From assembly GCA_024734555.1 (NCBI GenBank), contig JANPWX010000204.1:102390-166389 (forward strand): a stretch of DNA of 64,000 nt, in the 5' to 3' direction. Both the position numbers and the translations under genes were made by a program. The notes beneath the pieces were generated by a model that saw nothing but the letters and a program-made list of their open reading frames with translations, was not told the DNA's origin and made no database searches. This DNA comes from Trochalopteron elliotii (taxonomy: Eukaryota > Chordata > Aves > Passeriformes > Leiothrichidae). Below are positions 1-64,000 of this stretch, one piece after another (position 1 is the stretch's first letter; every line of letters begins with the position of its first letter).

Positions 1-1830
1 TGTCCCAGTATCTCAACAAGTACTTTGTTATACTGCACCTATTTCATAAAGGCTGCAGGGAAATTAGAAAACATGCAAAGACAGTAACGAGGAGAGTTCA
101 AAGTATGGACAAGCTTTCATATATGGAATGATTAAATAGTTTAGGATGGTCTTGGCTGGAAAAGAGATGGCTGAGAACAGAATATGACGTATCTATAAAA
201 CTATAGTGCCATGGAGATGATGGCTTTGAATCCAGTATGATAATAGAAGGCAGAAGTAGCAGGAGAAAAACAAATAAATGCGTTTCCTCTGACAGTGTAT
301 ACTTAAACTGCCAAATTTAAGGCAGGATTTTGTGGAAAGTATGATTTTATGAGAGTTGGAAAAATGACTGGCAGAAGTAATTGAAGGAGAAAAAAAATCT
401 ACTGAAGGCTATATAACCATAAATACTGAAGACTATTAAATATAAAGCTCGAGAGTTCACAAACCCCAATGTAGTGAAGTCTTGACAGAACTCATGGGAA
501 GTACCACCATACACTCATCATTTATACTTTTTCCCAGGACCCCTCCCAGGCAGATAGGGAAGGGTATGGTACCAAACTGTCCCCCTGCACTGAGGAAGAG
601 TCCAGCCTAAGCAAGCTGGTTCCAAACAAACATTACTGTGGTAACACAATGAAGACTGAAATCCTCAATTAGAAAGAGTGCAGACTGTGCTGATACAGAA
701 CCCTAGCGAGGGCCAAGGAGTCATGCAGGGGTCATTTTGGGTCTCTGTCCTGCATGCAGATCTTACTTTCTTCTGTGATGCCAATGGCTGTTGGGATCTA
801 TGGATATATACTAGGAGAGAGACAGGTTTTTCACTGTGTACTTTGTGCAACCATTCTTGGAATATCACATGCATGATTTTAAAGGATATTAATTAAGATG
901 GAAAGTTTAATTGCACATGCAGAGCACTGCAAAGTGGTTTGGGATGTTGTGTGTTTCACAGCTCTGTGTCGGAAATGTTCTGGGGAACATTATGAAGTGT
1001 CTCAACTCCCTCTGGCATTGACCCACAGGCCACCCATATGTGTAGTCACAGCTGCATCAGTGACAATACAAACAGGAAAAGCCAGCGGCAACACAGCCTG
1101 AGGATGGTATCTGTGCATCTCTATGTCCCCCAGCTTGCTTCAGTGAGCAAATTCACTGTGTCTACTGATGGATAAGCTACACAAACTCAGGCTCCTCCTG
1201 TTGGTGTACTGCTTTGGATTGCCACCCCTCCTCTTACTTACATCAGCGGCAATAATGATAATTTTGAAGAAGGCTGTTAACTATCCTCAAGTACAAAAAT
1301 ACTTTTTGAAAACGCTAACAGTCAAACTGCTCAAATAATGGTTTTCAAGTAAGAGTTTTTTTAGTTCAGCTGGTCTCCTCGGGGGTAAAAATTCCAGCTG
1401 CATAAATGTGAAAGTTAGTTGTCCTGCTTTTAGGACCTGTATGGGTAAGAAGAAAATACTATTTCTCTTGGTAATACAGAGTTAATATTGCTAAATACTG
1501 AGTTGTCGTTAGAACTGACTACTCATTTCCAATAAACCACAATGAGACAAACCAGACACAGGAACAGGAATTTCATGAATAGCCTCAAATATGCAATTTG
1601 AGCTTGGGGGACTTGGCTGAGAGGTATAGTTTTATATGAAAACAGACCTTAGTCTAACTTAGAATATGAGGGTGAGTTCAGAGAGCTGAAACTGAAACCT
1701 CACTACCCTTTCTGCTGAGCTTGACTATGCTCTAATCACAGAGGTCACATCAAAAGACATGAGCTAAAAAAGCTAAATAATCAGATAAAAAGGCTGATTT
1801 GTTACTATTCTGTCCTTCATTTCTTCATAG
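1..1830 (+). other. SAMD3: SAMD3 intron (partial), no exon seen
   Basis: Sequence upstream of the first visible SAMD3 exon. I looked for the middle part of SAMD3 that should precede it and found no matching frame, so this is read as intron. The short open frames at about 665-1101 have no recognisable protein features and their codons look random. No repeat family was recognised. Confidence 0.6.
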
Positions 1831-2034
1831 GAAGAATCTGCTCATCTCAAAGGCGGTGCAATGGATTTACATATTAAGTGGCTTAATCAAGAATACATGA
1901 AAACTCAGAGGAACTGGGAAGAAGTGGATAACAGGATGAATGTGACAATAGAAATACGGAGAAAGATGATCAGTGATAAGGCACCTTTAAAAGATATTCT
2001 TACACTATTTCCTTTCTTAAGATGCCCTTATCAG
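1831..2034 (+). CDS. SAMD3: SAMD3 coding exon (first in window)
   Basis: Acceptor TTCTTCATAG precedes 1831 and donor CAG|GTAAGA follows 2034. The exon reads 68 codons in phase 0, starting EESAHLKGG and ending FPFLRCPYQ. The ATG at 1861 is internal, because the frame is open back to the acceptor and residues before it align with human SAMD3. Charged residues dominate the middle (IEIRRKMISDKAPLKD). Confidence 0.85.
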
Positions 2035-4823
2035 GTAAGAGAGCTATTTTTAATAATGACATTGAATTTTGTTATAGATGTGATACATCTATAGGCATGT
2101 ATTTCACAGGATATTTCCACTGAAGTATCCGTCAGCAATGTTCTCTTTAATCTAACTTATATTTTTGCAGCTAATCCCATTTTGAAATGTTCATCAGTTC
2201 AATTCTGAGTTAAACATGCCACACATACCACCAGTGTCACTGTTTGGTGTTACCTGATGTATTCCTTCCCTGCTTTGAAAAAAATTTAAATCATCCTCTT
2301 GAGTTTATAATCTTATTTAACTGAGTTTTATCCTGTCTTCAAAGTGCATGCATTGTTTACAGTTTTGGTTTTGAGGTTTACAATACCAAATACTTGTTTT
2401 TCTTTTAGCTTTTTAGGGAGTTCCAGCTTCTCACACACATGGACATTTATAAGAGAACAGTCGAGATTTTGGAGCTTTATTCAGAAAACATATTGTCCTT
2501 GTATGTGGTGAGGAATAATCCAATTAACATTATGCTGCAAGAAAATCTGAAGCAGCACACAGAGGAAGACGTTCTGAAATGTCAGTACAAATCTCCTATG
2601 CTCTGAATATCAGAGTTTTGTTGTAGCTAATTGTTCTTACTTATGTAACTAAACTAGTTTCAATTGTACTGCAAGCACATTTCAAAAATGTTATGGTTTC
2701 TTTGAAAATATATAGTGATGGAGAAGCATTGAGAATAAAAGCTACTAAATTAGTAGGAAAATTAAGTCAGTCAAGTATTTAAACTTTTTTTTCACTGAAC
2801 AAAAGACTGTAGGTTTGATAAAGTAAGTAATTACCTTCAAATAAGTATTGCTAGATGAGCAGAAGTATGTATTTCTAGATACGTGAGTGCTTATTATTTT
2901 CTAAAAATACCCACAGAAAACTAATTTCCTGCTTTAGAAATAGCCCCATAAAAAAGGACACCATTTCCTTTACAAAGCAAGTTTCTATGGTTATAATCTT
3001 TATAAAAATTAAAGAAGTGGTTCCCACTAACCATTTCAGGCACCTCATCTCTGCAGAGACACACTGCAGGAAAAAGGGCACAGATTGGTACCTCTAGTCA
3101 GGTCCATGTACTTTGGTGTATTTGACTCCCTGGCTGTGGGGGAACAAACACCTGCTGATACTCAGCTTCTTTCAGTCTGCAAGCCTGGGGAGCGTGGTGC
3201 TGCAGGGACAAAACTTTTCAAGCAGTCACTCAGAATTGCCATTCTTCCCCAGCTGCCACTGCCTATGCCCAAGCTCAGCTCTCTGAGAAATCTTCCTTAG
3301 ACTCACTTTCTGTCAAACAGGCATAATGCCAGGATGCCCATCCAAGGTCACACGATATGAACATGTGTCCTGTAGCAGTGTCACTCCATTTATTGCCAGG
3401 TAATCTTTGAAAGAAGCAAGCAGTGTAGGTTAAAATTCTGGGGGTTTCCTTCACGAAGATTGAAAACAAAAGTGCTCGTGATGCACTAAAATTCTTCAAG
3501 GAATAGTCTAATCCAGAAAGCCTTTATGGCCTTTCTTTTCATAGCTTTGGCCAAGGAAATCTATGGATATAGTAAGTAATTTCCCCTTTTCTTATACAGT
3601 GTGTCCACAGAGATTTTGATTCATACCTTAGTAAAGTCCCAAGGCCTTTACTTTTCTGCTTTTCTCTCACAAACAGCTTGACCTGGCACCTAGGTAATAA
3701 ATGCATAGCAAGGTAAGTTCAGTGAAGCACATGACATCAGAAGCCTGACCTGCAAAAAAGATGTTATAGTCAATAACAGCTGAGCCAGAGGGATAGCAGG
3801 TACCAGGTGCCAGGAGGTTCTGTGGCACCAGCTGGTACCACAGCCTCCAGAATCCTGGCAACAGGAGTCCCTGGACATCCAGTACACTGGGAAGAGAGGA
3901 GTTGGGGAAGGACAGTGGGGGCAGGAAGACTACTAAGCTCAAACTCAACTAATAGCAACCCAAAGGCCAACTTACTTATTGTGAGGAAAATTGAATCGTA
4001 ATACTGAGTAGCAGAGTCCAATGAATTATTTGGACACTAATGTCCATTACCAGCTGAGTTGCCTAAATATTGTCTGTGGTACAAACTACTCCTCAAAGTG
4101 GATTGAACAATAGCTTCACTACTGAGCTGTTAACTATTACATAGGCTGCAATCTGTTTTTCCAGGATGATATTGCAGTGTCATAAAGCTTTCCTTTGTAA
4201 TTTAATAGAAATCCTTGCCTTTGGCAGATATGAAAATGACTGCTGCATGTTTACTCCTGCCAGAGGTCTTTGGAGATGATTCCAGCCTGTTTGCTGCAGT
4301 GAATGAGGAGGTAGGAGACAGAGCACCAGCAGCCTTGGTCTCTCTTCCTTTTATCACCTGCATACTTACATCACCTGGCCTTTTGGTGGCTCAGCTTAGT
4401 TCTGGGAAGAGGTGACTATTTTGAGTAGAAATACTCATAGAAATACTATCTAACTTCAAAGCAGTGTTATCAGGCTTCATTCTCTGGCGTATTCATCGAA
4501 GCAATGCTGTGGCATCCTTTGAAATACCCTTTTTTAAAATTTAGGTAAAGGCAGTGACACCAGTGATGGAAGTGAAGAATCCCTTCAACGTGAATTCATG
4601 TGAGTTTGCCCTGTACATAGAAAGGGAGGAGTTAGCCCAGCTCAATGACTGCACCATGGCTCTGGCGGCGCTGGTGGCTGCATTCCATGTGTTTGACATC
4701 CCGTGCCCAAAGAGAATCCACAGGACACTGAACTTCCTGGAGTCCCTGGTCTTTGAGGTGAGGAACCCAGCATCCCTGCTCACCCCAGGAGGACCTGGAG
4801 GCACCCAAGCATCCAGTATCTGA
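1831..4823 (+). CDS. SAMD3: SAMD3, sterile alpha motif domain-containing protein 3 (spliced, 3' part only)
   Basis: Four exons (1831-2034, 2409-2580, 4228-4310, 4545-4823) join in phases 0, 1 and 0 to give about 245 C-terminal residues. The translation follows human SAMD3 as I remember it: HIKW, the EIRRKMI/PLKDIL block, FPFL.CPYQ, FREFQLLT, YSENIL, MKMTA.CLLLP.VFGDD.SLF, EVKNPFN and ALAALVAAFHVF. The SAM domain that names the protein is N-terminal and lies outside the window. The biochemical role of this C-terminal region is not established; related regions occur in SAMD3-like proteins of fish. No membrane segment or signal peptide is visible in this part. The gene converges on L3MBTL3, whose stop codon is 3.6 kb further right on the other strand. 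The span includes introns. The C-terminus is the least certain part, because an alternative splice out of the last exon is possible. Confidence 0.85.
2035..2408 (+). other. SAMD3: SAMD3 intron, 374 bp
   Basis: GT/AG intron joining phase 0 exons. The polypyrimidine stretch before the acceptor is TTGTTTTTCTTTTAG. A second AG lies 8 nt downstream of the chosen site, but it would lose LF of the conserved (M/L)FREFQLLT block and shift the frame. Nothing else recognised. Confidence 0.7.
2409..2580 (+). CDS. SAMD3: SAMD3 coding exon
   Basis: This exon reads LFREFQLLTHMDIYKRTVE and then ILELYSENIL, ending in EEDVLK plus one base (T). The donor is T|GTCAGT, weaker than its neighbours' donors. The split codon is completed by AT of the next exon to give Tyr, matching LKYMKM in human SAMD3. 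Length is 172 nt. Confidence 0.85.
2581..4227 (+). other. SAMD3: SAMD3 intron, 1.65 kb
   Basis: GT/AG intron. It is AT-rich except for a GC-richer block at about 3780-3935 that contains an imperfect inverted repeat (listed separately). Short open frames on both strands around 3667-4021 come from that block and are not supported as coding. Confidence 0.65.
3799..3839. repeat. Imperfect inverted repeat in SAMD3 intron
   Basis: GGTACCAGGTGCCA (3799-3812) is the reverse complement of TGGCACC-AG-CTGGTACC (3823-3839) apart from an interruption in the right arm. The loop is about 10 nt (GGAGGTTCTG). It lies in a locally GC-rich stretch. No function assigned. Confidence 0.6.
4228..4310 (+). CDS. SAMD3: SAMD3 coding exon
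   Basis: Acceptor CCTTTGGCAG precedes 4228 and donor GAG|GTAGGA follows 4310. The first two bases finish the split Tyr codon, then MKMTAACLLLPEVFGDD followed by SSLFAAVNEE, which is the best conserved stretch of the SAMD3 C-terminal half. Length is 83 nt, ending in phase 0. Confidence 0.87.
4545..4823 (+). CDS. SAMD3: SAMD3 terminal coding exon with stop TGA at 4821-4823
   Basis: Acceptor AAATTTAG precedes 4545. The exon reads VKAVTPVMEVKNPFN, CEFALYIEREELAQLNDC, ALAALVAAFHVF and NFLESLVFE. The frame stays open to a TGA at 4821-4823, adding about 21 residues rich in Pro, Gly and Ser. A poly(A) signal follows 150 nt later, so this works as a terminal exon. However, GAG|GTGAGG at 4755-4763 is a near-consensus donor exactly where similarity to human SAMD3 fades. 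Splicing there to an acceptor at 5298 would give a different short tail. The exon up to 4757 is firm; the last 66 nt are not. Confidence 0.78.
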   Translation, partial: VKAVTPVMEVKNPFNVNSCEFALYIEREELAQLNDCTMALAALVAAFHVFDIPCPKRIHRTLNFLESLVFEVRNPASLLTPGGPGGTQASSI

Positions 4824-4972
4824 TGGTGCACCCAGCACTCCTCTCAGGAGCATTTGATATTTTGTCAAAATTAATCCCTTTGTGCCATTCTTTCTAGTGA
4901 AAGTGTATGTATATTTAAAAGTCATGTTTAGTCATGCCCTCCTTTTTGTATTGTACCAGCTACTTAAAAAAA

Positions 4973-4978
4973 AATAAA
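4973..4978 (+). terminator. SAMD3: Poly(A) signal AATAAA, candidate SAMD3 3' end
   Basis: Canonical AATAAA 150 nt after the SAMD3 stop. A second AATAAA at 5030-5035 could serve the same end. No transcript data were available to choose between them. Confidence 0.55.
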
Positions 4979-7726
4979 ACTCCAGCAGTTTCATTATTTT
5001 AAATGTAGATTTTAGAGCAGTCTAGAGATAATAAAATTTTCTAGATTACTTCATGTGTTATGTATTATTTTTCTATATGGAGCATTTGAAAAATTGAGAT
5101 ATTTTGATTGTAAGAATTAAAAAAAATCATGAGTCAACATGAACGCTTCACTGCTTTAGATGGTAATACAAAAAACATATTTTGAAATGGCACAAACTAA
5201 ACATTTACTTATTACCATTACATCGTAATATTATGCTTGCTGAGAGCCTAATATAATTTTTGTGGTTTAAAATGGTGGGCCTGATTTTTAATTTGCAGGA
5301 TGATGACTTTTTACTGTTTTCTTCATGAACAAAACATTTTAACATTAATCCTGAATTTACTAAATAGGAATTCTAAGATGAGCTCTCAAAGTAGCAAGAA
5401 TGACTTATCTGAGATGCTGCCATGTGCATTGGTAACCACAGCTTTGGTGCTGCAGGGGGAACGCCTCATCTTCTTTCCAAATTTGTTCCCTGAACTAATC
5501 AGCTTTCTCCACATGGTGACTCTGCCCACACAGAGTGGAAGCCCTCTCCTCTCTTTTTTGCAAATTCTTAACTCCTCTCTATTCTTCTAATATCCCTCTA
5601 TTCTTAACTCCTGTCTGAAAATCCCAGGGGATACTGTTGGTAGTGCACAGCTTTGGACAAGTGCCTGATGATAGGAACAGCAGCCAGGACCCATTGTATT
5701 AATTAGAAATAAACATTGGCTTTTTATTACAACACTGCATTCTGTTAGAGACCAATCTCCCACCAGTTCCAAAAATGTCAGTGTAGGCAAAGCAGCACTT
5801 TTGGTAAACACCCAAACACACAGCCTGGGAGATCACAGAAGCTGTGTTAAAGCTTGGCTGTGCAGGGATGATTACAGTGGGAGATCCTTCAGGATGAGAG
5901 GAGATGGCTGCATTTAATGGCCAAACTCTCTTGCTATAGGCTTAGGATTTTTCACATGGAATGCAGGGTACAACCTTTACCAGTGTGAGGGCTGGGCTAC
6001 CACCAATACAAAACGAAAACCAATACCAAGTGCCCTTTCAGAGATTCAGTAGCTCTCATGAGTGGTTTTAGTTTCCAAGTGAATTTATTGGCTGTAGTTT
6101 TTGTAACAGAGGTGGCTATGCTCAGCTACCTCATCACATGGGATACAAAAGTAAGGATTATGTATGTCCTCATTATTGTATGTGATAGCTGTGTGAGTAA
6201 AAAACTGGGCTTAAGTGAGGTTTATTCTACATCTTGTAAACAGTATTAATTCAAATCCATTTCTTAAACTACAATACTTTTTAAGTAGTTGTATATAAAA
6301 AATCAGGGAGGTGCTAACATCCCCAAGTAATCTCTGTTGAGCTGCAAATCTCTTCATTGGTTATTACTGCAGGCTGTGGACCTGGCACACAGGACAGTCA
6401 CAGAGGGTAAAGGAAAATAAACTACACAGAAGGAGAGAATGACAGAAAACAGAAGAATTGGGCTTTGTACTGATCTACCTGGGAACTTCAGCTGCTGCTG
6501 GTGACAAAGCTATAAATGGCATTCTGATTGTAATGGCCAGAGAGATGTGAGCTTTGGGAGTAAGAGTTAAGGGAGAGGGCACACAGCAGTACCTAAGTTG
6601 CTCTTAAAACTACCAGCCACACTGAGCCACAGTGAAGAATTACTGCACACCACACCCATAATAACACCACACCCATCAGGAGCAGCTGGATTCATCTGAG
6701 AATCCTGGGCACACACAAAGGTAACAGAGGCTCCAGTTCAGGTTTTATTTGTATTGTAGTACAATAAGAGTGCAATTTGAACATACACATATTGAACAAA
6801 ATGTAAAAATATTATTTATGCAATGTTATGGAAGGAAATTAACAGAGCAATGCAACTTACTTAATACTGACCCTGTTTCACCTCATATTATGGCAGGTAC
6901 CAGTCACCTACACGATCTGGAAGGGACACAGAGAGTGAAAACTTAAGAACTCCAGCCAAAGAAAAGTCTAGTAAAATCTGTGGGATGATGTAAAATTCTC
7001 CCAGCTCTGTGCAACGGAAATGCTCTGTTTGTTCTCAGCTCTAGAGCTGAGCAACTGCCTACTGCAGCACTAAACACAGGGCTGCCAAAAATCCTGATCC
7101 AACTCTTCTCTCTCTTCTTGCAAAGTAACATTCTGGAGCAGTCCTCAGTATCCAGGTAGCCAGGCTTTCTCCCATATAAAGTGCATCTGGTTTACATCTT
7201 GCATGTATATATACCAAGTGCAACGACTTTCCCTGACAAATCGTTATAATAATCCTCCAAGAAAGGAAGTTGCCTCACCTCAGTACCTGCTGGTGACATC
7301 TGCAGCCTGCTTATGACCTAGTGAATTGCATGTATTTCACACTTAAGATGTGCCAGTGCACCACATGCATTTAAGTATCCTTTTTTTTGTCCTTTGTCTT
7401 TCCCCCTATGCCTTATTCATTTCATTTATAAATCAGAGTTTTCATCTAGAAAGTGGTGAGTAAAATAATTCTTCCGCCACTGGGAAAACAAACCTCTGTT
7501 GACTATGAAACCAGGGTAGCAGTCTAGCTTGAGCACAGTTTTTCTCCATTGTTTTGCTAACTATGCTGAAGACTGGGAAGTGCAGACACAATTGAATGTA
7601 ATTTCTTTTCTGCTAATCTCCTTGCCTCAAAGTACTCCTATTTTCCTCCATGTTCTGAACAAATGGCTGGGACTCTATTGTGCAACATAAACAAAAAGTC
7701 TTCTATGAACTCAAACTTTATTTTTC

Positions 7727-7732
7727 AGTTGC
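7727..7732 (-). terminator. L3MBTL3: Poly(A) signal AATAAA (minus strand), candidate L3MBTL3 3' end
   Basis: TTTATT on the plus strand reads AATAAA in the L3MBTL3 direction, about 735 nt after the stop codon. Other minus-strand AATAAA hexamers lie at 8041-8046 and 7896-7901. Which one is used cannot be decided from sequence alone. Confidence 0.4.
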
Positions 7733-8016
7733 AGCCTTCTCTATACTGGTCTTTTGATAAAATACATTAAAGATGCTGGTGGCAAAACTCACGTAACATT
7801 TTTGTAATCGTGCAAAAGTAAAAACATTCAGTTATCAAAAAAGCATTATAATTCAACCCCAACAAGGTTTGTTCTGTTACAAGCAAACAGACAGTTTTAT
7901 TATCTGTAAAGTAATATGCTGTAGCATAAAGTGTCACATATGTAACATTAAGTGTTTCCTTTTTAAACTATGGCACAAATACACATTAGCCATAACAGTC
8001 TCATCTGGCTACCTGT

Positions 8017-8105
8017 AGCCTAATTTTTGGCTGATCAGTTTTTATTTTGATAAAATGAAGTAAAAGCTTCTGAAAAGTAAAATGGGTACACGAAGTACAA
8101 TTCAA
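8017..8105 (+). repeat. Diverged direct repeat, copy A (L3MBTL3 3' UTR side)
   Basis: Matches copy B at 8841-8930 over about 90 nt with interspersed differences. Shared blocks include CTAATTTTT, CAGTT..TATTTT, GAAAAGTAAA.TGGGTA and AAGTACAATTCAA. The flanks do not match. Confidence 0.7.
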
Positions 8106-8466
8106 GAATCCTTAGAAAATATTGACGTTCCCTTATATAATACAGCATAAATAATTAATGAAGGTTTTCTTGATGTCCAGAGAGGGTTAGGGATCCTAAC
8201 CATCCATGGAGAATTAGCGCCATTAGTTTGGTAAATAAGACCAGCTGACTCGGTTGTTACACAGTACCTTCTCAAAAGCTTGAACACTTCCCAGAAGGAT
8301 TCAGATGTCTACTGGCTCCAGGAGAATATAAATAGTCCACCAGTGCTGAACTTAAGTTTCTTCCTTTCTGAGAGTCCTTACTCAACACTTCTAGTGAGTC
8401 TTTGTGCTTTGAATAAAACATGAGCTCCCGAGAAGAAAGCTGGTTCGTGCACATTTTCCATTATCT

Positions 8467-62314
<53,848 letters not shown>

Positions 62315-64000
62315 CTGTAAAACAAAACAAATGGCATACAGCATACTAAAAATTTACTAGAAGTCTCTTGAAGTATCTTCTATTCAATATAGTTTTTACA
62401 TGGCGCCCTCGCCACATTGCCTATTTTCTATGTGTTTCTGCTTATCCCCGTGGAATTAAAAACAAGCCATTCTTGTTTCTATCAAGCCAAATGCAAATTC
62501 AATTTGATATCTATAAATATTAATTTATAATAGATACTGATACAGATGCCTCCAATATCTCACTTATACACACATATAAAAAAAATCAGTAACAGAAATT
62601 CATGGGAACATCCCCATACCATATGTTTTTCACTGCCAGCAAAACAACACACTTCAGACACCGAGCATTCTTTCTGAGGACAAGGGAGCTGAATGAACAT
62701 CACACACCAAATGCTTCACAGGGTACAGAAATTTCAGCATCCCCTGAAAACACAGTACTTCTCCACTATAAAGCACACACAAACAAACATCTCAAGGCAG
62801 TTTATGAGGTGTTTAATTACACGCTGAATGTGACATTACTGTCAGCCAGACGCAAGGCTCAACAACGCCCCACATGCTGTGCTTACACTGGAGCACTGCG
62901 AGTTACGGCCGTCCTGCTGCCTGAAGAAAAGTTTCTTCCCAATGCCGTGGTGATTACAGCACTACCACATGAAAATAACTTCTGCTTCCCAGTCACTGCA
63001 TGGTCTGCAGGCCCAGCTGGTTACATGGGTTTAGCTCAAGGCAGTCTTTTGTCCCTGATCGCCTGCTCTGAACAGTGAAGGGGTGCCTTTGCCACAGAGA
63101 ACAGGTCTTTTTCAGTGTGATGCTCTTACCAACAGCTTTCAACAGGGAAAATTACATCCCAGAGAGTTCTTCAAAGCTCCCCAGCATCCACCACAGAGGA
63201 TATTCCTTCAAGGTCATAGCATGAAGCCTATTTCTGTTTCTCTGGTCAGGCAACTTTACCTTAGGAAAATGAGAACGGGAACAATTGCCTGGCACTATAT
63301 TGACCCTTTCTGTGCCTCCAGAGGCTGTTGAACACATCACACCCCCCCACTTTGGACCCCTGCAATGGTACAGTACTGAAAATAAGCCATTCTGGCTGCA
63401 AGCAAAGGTGACCCCCATATACACACATGAGAGCAGTGTGCTTTCACTAATACAGTCCTTCCAGCCTTAACATTTGCAAAGAGCCAACAGGTCCTAAGGA
63501 ATGTAACAGCTAAGAAATAATAAACTGGGGGGATGGAAAGGAAGAAGAGGCCCTCACACAGTCATATGACGGCTGGAGCTAAGATTTTTGCTTGTGATTA
63601 GCTGCACTCACAACAAATATGAAAGCATGGACAAACTGCTGATAAATGCATCTGGACTAAAACACCACGAGTTCAACTTTGAAAGGCAACCAAATGCACT
63701 AAACACCACCTGCTGATACTTCAGTTTGCAGAGAGACATTCATGCTGCTCCACCCGAAGAAAAGCAGTAGAGTTACTATTCAGAAGAGTCTTACAGCTGA
63801 CTTACACACTCAATCTTGTTCCTATTTTGGTCAAGCTCATTTTTGCAACTGCTGCTTTGATGCCTCTGCAACAGGTGGATGTCAGAGAGAAAACCTTCCT
63901 TGCTTTCAAGAGCTCCAACTCCACAAGAGCTGTCTCACAGCAGGCAAGCTGTGAACATGAGCCAAGACACCTGCAGGTCGCTGCAGCCTACCAGCAGACT
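62315..64000 (-). other. L3MBTL3: L3MBTL3 5' intron (partial)
   Basis: I searched the minus strand for the expected first coding exon (human VMDWKDGVGTLPGSDLK) and did not find it, so this is read as intron. It holds the longest open frame in the window (62602-63078, plus strand, 158 codons), which has no recognisable domain and lies in a locally GC-richer stretch. Confidence 0.6.

Larger units (their letters stand above)
4824..8466. other. Convergent intergenic interval and 3' UTRs
   Basis: Between the stop codons of SAMD3 (+) and L3MBTL3 (-). The left few hundred bases should be SAMD3 3' UTR. The right part, down to a poly(A) signal near 8041, 7896 or 7727 on the minus strand, should be L3MBTL3 3' UTR. 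The rest holds no frame I recognise. A pyrimidine-rich stretch at about 5535-5615 repeats ATTCTTAACTCCT twice. A CCACACCCAT direct repeat lies near 6650-6677. Confidence 0.6.

Noticed and set aside
1861..1863. ATG at 1861 as a SAMD3 start codon
   Set aside because: The frame is open upstream to a good acceptor and those residues align with internal SAMD3 sequence, so it is an internal Met.

Overview
The window is vertebrate nuclear DNA, AT-rich with small exons and long introns, almost certainly from a bird. The main lineage evidence is two copies of the 3' end of a CR1 (chicken repeat 1) LINE, at 10856-11030 and 35571-36000. The first ends in the typical repeated ATTCTATG-like octamer. There are no operons, tRNA or rRNA genes, CRISPR arrays or intact mobile-element genes.

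Two genes lie tail to tail. The left end (1 to about 5000, + strand) holds the last four coding exons of SAMD3 (sterile alpha motif domain containing 3). They encode about 245 C-terminal residues, and the SAM-domain exons lie to the left of the window. From 62314 leftwards to a stop codon at 8467-8469 (- strand) runs nearly all of L3MBTL3 (lethal(3)malignant brain tumor-like 3). I placed 21 coding exons whose reading phases join without a gap and end in a stop. In order they encode a conserved N-terminal segment, an FCS-type zinc finger, a charged nuclear-localisation region, three MBT repeats, a C2HC zinc finger, a variable linker and a C-terminal SAM domain. Only the first coding exon (about 34 residues in the human protein) and the promoter are missing, to the right of 64000. 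About 3.6 kb separates the two stop codons and holds the convergent 3' UTRs. The same tail-to-tail pair exists on human chromosome 6q23 (recalled, not searched), so this is conserved synteny.

Both gene calls rest on reading exon translations against the human proteins from memory and on GT/AG sites in compatible phases. No alignment was run. L3MBTL3 is a chromatin and methyl-lysine reader. SAMD3 is poorly characterised and there is no sign that the two proteins work together.

I found no new genetic system. The points most worth checking are: a frame-neutral 165-nt L3MBTL3 exon (20082-20246) that I cannot match to the human protein; a 33-nt near-perfect palindrome (32964-32996) with forkhead-like cores in both arms; several long-armed perfect hairpins in L3MBTL3 introns (15041, 28250 and 29888); and a diverged local duplication flanking the last L3MBTL3 exon.
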